This document shows positions 59,261 through 64,000 of a stretch of 64,000 bases of DNA, piece by piece. Source of the DNA: Saccharospirillum alexandrii (lineage in GTDB: Bacteria > Pseudomonadota > Gammaproteobacteria > Pseudomonadales > Natronospirillaceae); assembly GCF_004000275.1 (NCBI RefSeq), contig NZ_RCIP01000003.1:310001-374000 (forward strand). The letters run 5' to 3'. Below the pieces are notes generated by a model. It did no database searches, was not told the DNA's origin, and was given only the letters and a program-made list of their open reading frames with translations. Both the position numbers and the translations under genes were made by a program. Position 1 is the stretch's first letter. Every line of letters starts with the position of its first letter.

Positions 59261-59656
59261 ATGACCGCCATCCCAACCGAACTGCGATACGCGAAAAGCC
59301 ACGAGTGGGTGCGCGACAACGGCGATGGCACCCTGACCGTGGGCATCACCGACCATGCTCAAACACAGCTCGGTGACGTAGTGTTTGTAGAGTTGCCCGA
59401 AGTAGGCCAGGAACTGAGCGCCGGAGGCGAAGTCGCGGTGATTGAATCGGTCAAAGCCGCAAGCGACATCTACAGCCCGGTATCGGGCACTATCACCAGC
59501 GTGAACGACCAGTTGGAAGACGCACCCGAGACCATCAACGAAGACTGCTACGAAGCTGGCTGGATTTTCACGCTGACCCCCAGTGATGACACCGAACTGG
59601 ATGCCCTGCTGACTGCGGATCAATACCAGGCAAGTACGACAGCTTCCGAGGCTTAA
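59261..59656 (+). CDS. gcvH: Glycine cleavage system H protein
   Basis: 131 residues from the ATG at 59261, behind AAGGA. The lipoyl-carrier motif [20 protein letters not shown] has the modified Lys at residue 65; YAKSHEWVR and [20 protein letters not shown] are the other conserved blocks. The lipoyl arm shuttles the aminomethyl group between GcvP and GcvT. gcvP follows after a 214-base gap that contains a family B hairpin. Confidence 0.97.
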   Translation: MTAIPTELRYAKSHEWVRDNGDGTLTVGITDHAQTQLGDVVFVELPEVGQELSAGGEVAVIESVKAASDIYSPVSGTITSVNDQLEDAPETINEDCYEAGWIFTLTPSDDTELDALLTADQYQASTTASEA

Positions 59657-59691
59657 TCCAGTTTAGTTCGGTTGGGTGCCGTTAGCCCGTT

Positions 59692-59798
59692 TCAGGTACC
59701 GGGTATACCGCTCCAGGGTCGGCGTAAACCCGTCCATGGGGCCTAGACCGCAGCATCCCTGCTGCGGACTACCCTGGATCGGTATACCCGGCACCTGA
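59692..59798. repeat. Family B hairpin, copy 11
   Basis: The arms CAGGTACCGGGTATACCG and CTCCAGGGT pair, with two mismatches, with ACCCTGGA and CGGTATACCCGGCACCTG. The core GTCGGCGTAAACCCGTCCAT and the inner CCGCAGCATCCCTGCTGCGG are kept. It lies inside the probable gcvH-gcvP transcript. Confidence 0.92.
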
Positions 59799-59870
59799 CA
59801 CTTAGTTCGCTGCCAATTTCAATAACCGTGTTAACAAAACCTTTTGCCAAACAACTTTTGAGGCTCCGCC

Positions 59871-62750
59871 ATGAACGCCAAGTTGCCGCTCACTCAAAAA
59901 CCCCTCGCCCAACTGGTGGGCGCCAGCTTTACCCAGCGCCATATCGGGCCGGATGCGGCTGAACAGGCTGCCATGCTGACTACTCTGGGGCTGGCCAACG
60001 TCAGTGACCTGATCGATCAAACGGTGCCGGGTGCCATTCGCCTGCAACGGCCCCTGGCCGTTGAACCGGGCTTGAGTGAAGTTGAGGCGCTGGCTGAACT
60101 GAAGCGGATCGCCAGTCAGAACCAGGTGTTTCGCTCTTACATTGGCCAGGGGTATTACGACACCCAGTTGCCGGCGGTGATTGTGCGTAACGTGCTGGAA
60201 AACCCGGCCTGGTACACCGCCTATACGCCTTACCAGCCAGAGATCTCGCAAGGCCGGTTGGAGTCGCTGCTTAACTTTCAGCAAATCATAATGGATTTAA
60301 CCGGGCTGGATCTGGCCAATGCCTCCCTGCTCGATGAAGCCACGGCCGCTGCCGAAGCGATGACCCTGTGCCAGCGCGCCAACCGTCGTTGCAAGAGCAA
60401 TGTCTTTTTTGTTGCCGATGATGTGCACCCGCAAACCTTGGCCGTATTGGCAACCCGGGCCGAGCACTTTGGGTTCGAGCTGGTGGTGGCGCCAGCTGAG
60501 CAAATTAGCGAACACGCCCCCTTTGGCGCTCTGTTCCAATACCCCGGTACCGATGGCCGGATTGCTGATTTGGGTACCTTGATTTCGAACGCCAAGGCCC
60601 AGGGCGCCATGGTTGCCGTTGCCAGCGATTTGCTGGCGCTGATGGTGTTGAAATCGCCGGGTGAACTGGGCGCAGACATTGTGTTGGGGTCAGCCCAGCG
60701 CTTTGGTGTGCCGATGGGCTATGGCGGCCCACATGCGGCGTTCTTTGCCGCCCGTGAAGACCTGAAACGCCAGGTGCCGGGCCGGATCATTGGGGTGTCG
60801 GTCGACAGCCGCGGCAACACCGCCCTGCGCATGGCCATGCAAACGCGCGAACAGCACATTCGCCGTGAAAAGGCGACGTCTAACATCTGTACGGCTCAGG
60901 CGCTGCTGGCCAATCTGGCGGCGTTTTATGCCGTTTATCATGGCCCCGAGGGTCTGAAGACCATCGCTGAGCGAGTGCATCGTCTGACCGGCATTCTGGC
61001 GCTGGGACTGCAGAAGCATGGCATTGAAGTGCCCACGTCTTTCTTCGATACGCTGACGCTCAGCGGTTTCGATGCCAGCGTGCATGAGCGTGCCCGCAGC
61101 AAGTCGCTCAACCTGCGTGACTTCAGCGATGGCCGCATCGGCATCAGCCTGGATGAAACCACGACCGAGGCCGATTTGCTCGACTTGTTCTCGGTGTTCC
61201 TCGGCGACGACCACGGTCTGAACATTGCGGAACTCGACGCCCAATTGCTCGCTGAAACCAAGCTGGGCATCAACCCGGCCCAGCGCCGCACCGATGCGGT
61301 ACTGACCCACCCGGTATTCAACCGCTACCACAGCGAAACCGAGATGCTGCGCTACATTCGCTCGCTGGAAAACAAGGATTACTCGCTGGTGCATGGCATG
61401 ATCCCGCTCGGCTCCTGCACCATGAAGCTGAACGCCACTGCTGAGATGATTCCGGTGACCTGGCCGGAGTTTGCCAAACTGCACCCCTTCGCACCGGTCG
61501 AGCAGGCCCAGGGCTATGCCCGCCTATTGGCCGATCTGGAGCGGGATTTGGCGGAGATCACCGGTTATGACGCCATTTCGCTGCAACCGAACTCCGGTGC
61601 CCAGGGTGAATACGCGGGCTTGCTGGCGATTCGTCGCTATCAGCAGGCCAATGGCGAGGGCCAGCGCACGGTCTGTCTGATTCCCGCGTCAGCGCACGGC
61701 ACCAACCCGGCGTCGGCCGCGATGATGAGCATGGATGTGGTGATCGTGAACTGCGACGATGAGGGCAATGTCGATCTTGATGACCTCCGTGCCAAGGCGG
61801 AAGCGGCCGGTGACCGTCTCTCGGCCTGCATGATCACCTACCCGTCAACGCACGGGGTGTATGAGGAAGGCGTGCGCGAGCTGTGCGATATCGTTCACCA
61901 GTTCGGTGGCCAGGTGTATCTCGATGGCGCTAACCTGAACGCTCAGGTCGGCCTGACCCAGCCCGGCTTCATCGGCTCGGACGTCTCGCACCTGAACCTG
62001 CACAAGACGTTTGCCATCCCGCACGGCGGCGGTGGCCCGGGCATGGGGCCGATTGGCGTGAAAGCGCATCTGGCGCCCTATCTGCCGGGCCATTGCACGA
62101 CGGAAGGCACAGGCGCGGTCTCCGCTGCGCCCTATGGTTCGGCTGGCATTCTGCCGATCACCTGGATGTACAACCGCATGCTGGGTCGCGATGGCCTGCG
62201 CGAGTCGTCAGAGATTGCCATACTGAACGCCAATTACATTGCCAAGCGCTTGGAAGACGATTACTCGGTGCTGTATCGGGGTCGTAACGGTCGTGTCGCT
62301 CACGAGTGCATTCTGGATATTCGGCCGTTAAAAGCCGAGACCGGTATCACCGAGGAAGACATCGCCAAACGTCTGATGGATTATGGTTTCCACGCCCCGA
62401 CCATGAGTTTCCCGGTGCCGGGTACGCTGATGATCGAGCCGACCGAGTCGGAATCCCAGGCGGAGCTGGATCGCTTCATCGAAGCCATGCAAGGCATTCG
62501 GGCGGAAATCGAAGCGGTTAAGAGCGGCCAGTACAGCGAAGACCACAGCCCGCTGCGCCTGGCGCCTCACACCCAGCAAGACCTGGTCGGCGACTGGGAC
62601 AGACCCTACAGCCGGGAGCAGGCGGTGTTCCCGACCGCGGCCACCCGCGCGGCCAAGTTCTGGCCGGCGGTCAACCGGGTCGACAACGTACATGGCGACC
62701 GCAACTTCATGTGCAGTTGCCCGGGAACCGACAGCTATCGAGTCTCGTAA
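59871..62750 (+). CDS. gcvP: Glycine dehydrogenase (decarboxylating), P protein
   Basis: 959 residues, the fused P-protein size of gammaproteobacteria. The N-terminal half has [17 protein letters not shown] and [15 protein letters not shown]. The C-terminal half has the PLP site [20 protein letters not shown] with the binding Lys at residue 712. It decarboxylates glycine and loads the aminomethyl group on GcvH. GAGG precedes the ATG. It lies at the end of the gcvH-gcvP unit; a palindrome without a T-run follows at 62768-62790. Confidence 0.97.
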   Translation: MNAKLPLTQKPLAQLVGASFTQRHIGPDAAEQAAMLTTLGLANVSDLIDQTVPGAIRLQRPLAVEPGLSEVEALAELKRIASQNQVFRSYIGQGYYDTQLPAVIVRNVLENPAWYTAYTPYQPEISQGRLESLLNFQQIIMDLTGLDLANASLLDEATAAAEAMTLCQRANRRCKSNVFFVADDVHPQTLAVLATRAEHFGFELVVAPAEQISEHAPFGALFQYPGTDGRIADLGTLISNAKAQGAMVAVASDLLALMVLKSPGELGADIVLGSAQRFGVPMGYGGPHAAFFAAREDLKRQVPGRIIGVSVDSRGNTALRMAMQTREQHIRREKATSNICTAQALLANLAAFYAVYHGPEGLKTIAERVHRLTGILALGLQKHGIEVPTSFFDTLTLSGFDASVHERARSKSLNLRDFSDGRIGISLDETTTEADLLDLFSVFLGDDHGLNIAELDAQLLAETKLGINPAQRRTDAVLTHPVFNRYHSETEMLRYIRSLENKDYSLVHGMIPLGSCTMKLNATAEMIPVTWPEFAKLHPFAPVEQAQGYARLLADLERDLAEITGYDAISLQPNSGAQGEYAGLLAIRRYQQANGEGQRTVCLIPASAHGTNPASAAMMSMDVVIVNCDDEGNVDLDDLRAKAEAAGDRLSACMITYPSTHGVYEEGVRELCDIVHQFGGQVYLDGANLNAQVGLTQPGFIGSDVSHLNLHKTFAIPHGGGGPGMGPIGVKAHLAPYLPGHCTTEGTGAVSAAPYGSAGILPITWMYNRMLGRDGLRESSEIAILNANYIAKRLEDDYSVLYRGRNGRVAHECILDIRPLKAETGITEEDIAKRLMDYGFHAPTMSFPVPGTLMIEPTESESQAELDRFIEAMQGIRAEIEAVKSGQYSEDHSPLRLAPHTQQDLVGDWDRPYSREQAVFPTAATRAAKFWPAVNRVDNVHGDRNFMCSCPGTDSYRVS

Positions 62751-62767
62751 CGCGCATAGAAGGGCAT

Positions 62768-62790
62768 AACCGGGCGGCTGCAGCCCGGTT
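62768..62790. terminator. Possible terminator hairpin after gcvP
   Basis: AACCGGGC, loop of 7, GCCCGGTT. No T-run follows, so factor-independent termination is uncertain. Confidence 0.45.
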
Positions 62791-62845
62791 CGATCGGTGC
62801 TACATTAGCCAACACACTGTCTGCTGTAGTGTTGTGTCTATTCCC

Positions 62846-63928
62846 ATGTCTGAACACTGGTCTACCCCCTGCAATGGGCCTTTGAAGCCCAACCCCGACT
62901 CTTCAGGTTTGTTTCTGGCCGTCTCACGCGCTGCCGGGTATTTAAACCATGATCGGGGTTGGCGACACGGGATTGAGAGTTTTCTGGCCGCGCTGGGAAG
63001 GGCAACATCGTCAAACCGGGCCTGGATGTTCGAGGTGGTGGATCAGGGGCCTGACCACTACACCACCAAGTTCGTTTATGAGTGGGCGTCATCGCCCGAA
63101 TACTCTGAAATCAACAAACCGCGATACGATCATCACCGGGTGAACATCAACACCGATGACCGGCGCGCCTTTTATGAATCACGCCTGAACGGTGACGTCC
63201 TCAGGCATCACCGCAACTCAGTGGGCGCCTTTTTACGCCTCGAGTTTGAACTCCAGAACATTCAGTCGATGCTCACCATCCCGATCATGGTCGATGGCAC
63301 TTGGTGGGGCATTCTGGGGTTTGATGATTGCGACGCTCCGCGTGATTACTCCGACAGCATGGTGGCCGCCCTGGAAATTGCTGCAACACTGATTACCAAT
63401 GGCATCTTACGTGACCGTCTGGAATGGGAAGTTAATCACGACCACCTGACCGGCCTGCACAACCGCCGGGCTCTGATTCAACGCATTGAGCGTTCACTGC
63501 TAACCTCACCCGACCTCGGTTCACTGATTATTATTGATCTCGACGACTTCAAACACATCAATGACACCCTCGGTCATCAGGCCGGGGATGCCGCTTTGAA
63601 GGCCGTGGCCAACTTGCTGAGCTCAGCGTTGCCCAAAGGAGCAACGCTTTCCCGCTTTGGGGGTGAGGAGTTTGCGCTATGGCTACCGGCAGACGGCAAC
63701 GCCGCCTGTGCGCTGGCTGAAAACATGCGCGAGAAACTCGAGCACCTCGACATTCACTGGCAGAACTCAGACATGGCCATTCGTGCCAGCTTCGGAGTGG
63801 CGCAAATGCGCCCTTGCCCGCACCCTGAGCCAACGCAGGTTCTGTTCGACAAGGTTTTCGCCCGGGCCGACCGGGCGCTGTTCGAGGCCAAAACCGGCGG
63901 ACGAAATCAGGTGGTTTATACCGACTGA
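62846..63928 (+). CDS. GAF-GGDEF diguanylate cyclase
   Basis: 360 residues from the ATG at 62846. A GAF-type sensor domain (about 35-195) ends in LTIPIMVDGTWWGILGFDDC. The GGDEF domain has HDHLTGLHNRRALIQRI, LIIIDLDDFKHINDTLGHQA and an intact GGEEF signature around residue 273 (SRFGGEEFALWLP). There is no membrane span, so it is a soluble cyclase making c-di-GMP. No inhibitory-site RxxD is evident just before GGEEF. Confidence 0.92.
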   Translation: MSEHWSTPCNGPLKPNPDSSGLFLAVSRAAGYLNHDRGWRHGIESFLAALGRATSSNRAWMFEVVDQGPDHYTTKFVYEWASSPEYSEINKPRYDHHRVNINTDDRRAFYESRLNGDVLRHHRNSVGAFLRLEFELQNIQSMLTIPIMVDGTWWGILGFDDCDAPRDYSDSMVAALEIAATLITNGILRDRLEWEVNHDHLTGLHNRRALIQRIERSLLTSPDLGSLIIIDLDDFKHINDTLGHQAGDAALKAVANLLSSALPKGATLSRFGGEEFALWLPADGNAACALAENMREKLEHLDIHWQNSDMAIRASFGVAQMRPCPHPEPTQVLFDKVFARADRALFEAKTGGRNQVVYTD

Positions 63929-63935
63929 CGGCTGA

Positions 63936-64000
63936 TCACGCCGACTTCAACTTGAACTGCCCAGCCAATTCCTGCAGCTCCACACTCAGGCGACTGAGCT
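63936..64000 (-). CDS. 3' end of a methyl-accepting chemotaxis protein gene, cut by window edge
   Basis: The last 21 codons read LSRLSVELQELAGQFKLKSA and a TGA at 63936-63938. This is the usual C-terminus of chemoreceptors (..L...A..L...V.QFKL). The rest lies beyond the window. It is convergent with the diguanylate cyclase, with 7 bases between stops. Confidence 0.75.
   Translation of the reverse strand, partial: LSRLSVELQELAGQFKLKSA

Noticed and set aside
58981-59349. N-terminal extension of the XRE-cupin regulator
   Set aside because: It crosses the shared promoter, the palindrome and the gcvH start; the ATG at 58980 gives a normal-sized protein.

Overview
The window looks like a chromosomal segment of a marine-type gammaproteobacterium, most likely from the Oceanospirillales. 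The basis is the gene content (EttA, RlmE, a GcvT/GcvH/GcvP set, an HTH-fused PsuK next to PsuG, GGDEF/EAL proteins, a PQFKL-like chemoreceptor tail) and the general protein style. I cannot fix the genus from sequence alone. There are two very different halves.

From 1 to about 39 kb the DNA is an accessory region of lower and uneven base composition. It holds lipoproteins, LysR-controlled small operons (DUF4386 plus quinone-type oxidoreductase; pirin plus FMN reductase plus DUF2798), a histidine-rich HupE locus (12.9-16.2 kb), a sensor kinase/response regulator pair (21.1-24.7 kb), and secreted or lipid-anchored proteins including an M4 metalloprotease (23.5-29.3 kb). It is littered with decayed pieces of one REP-associated tyrosine transposase (RAYT) whose only intact copy is at 33797-34786. 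Short repeats, one of them a strong GACACCCA hairpin, accompany these pieces. One LysR promoter module occurs three times.

From 30.8 to 38.5 kb, eight cassette-like genes on the minus strand are separated by attC-like palindromes, so this is an integron cassette array. No integrase is visible. The array is broken at 31.7-34.9 kb by an IS5 remnant, the intact RAYT and, between them, an uninterrupted gene (32126-33619) for an AFG1/LACE1-type AAA+ ATPase. Its motifs, low-complexity inserts and N-terminus look eukaryotic rather than like bacterial ZapE. This is the most surprising gene in the window, either an inter-domain transfer or an assembly chimera.

From 39 to 64 kb the DNA is high-GC core chromosome: FAH-family hydrolase, LPP20-like lipoprotein, SerA, a serine/threonine kinase, SpoU methyltransferase with a COG2509 flavoprotein, RlmE, EttA, a GGDEF/EAL protein, tRNA-Leu(UAG), PsuK-PsuG, a solute-binding protein, and the glycine cleavage genes. 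gcvT and gcvH-gcvP are arranged around a cupin-type XRE regulator, and both promoters carry the same TTTC-N6-GAAA palindrome, which suggests one local regulon.

The core half also carries eleven copies of a long intergenic hairpin (about 95-180 bp). Its centre is conserved, and its arms differ from copy to copy while remaining complementary to each other. None was seen in the accessory half. Two copies contain the same extra nested module. I do not recognise this element.
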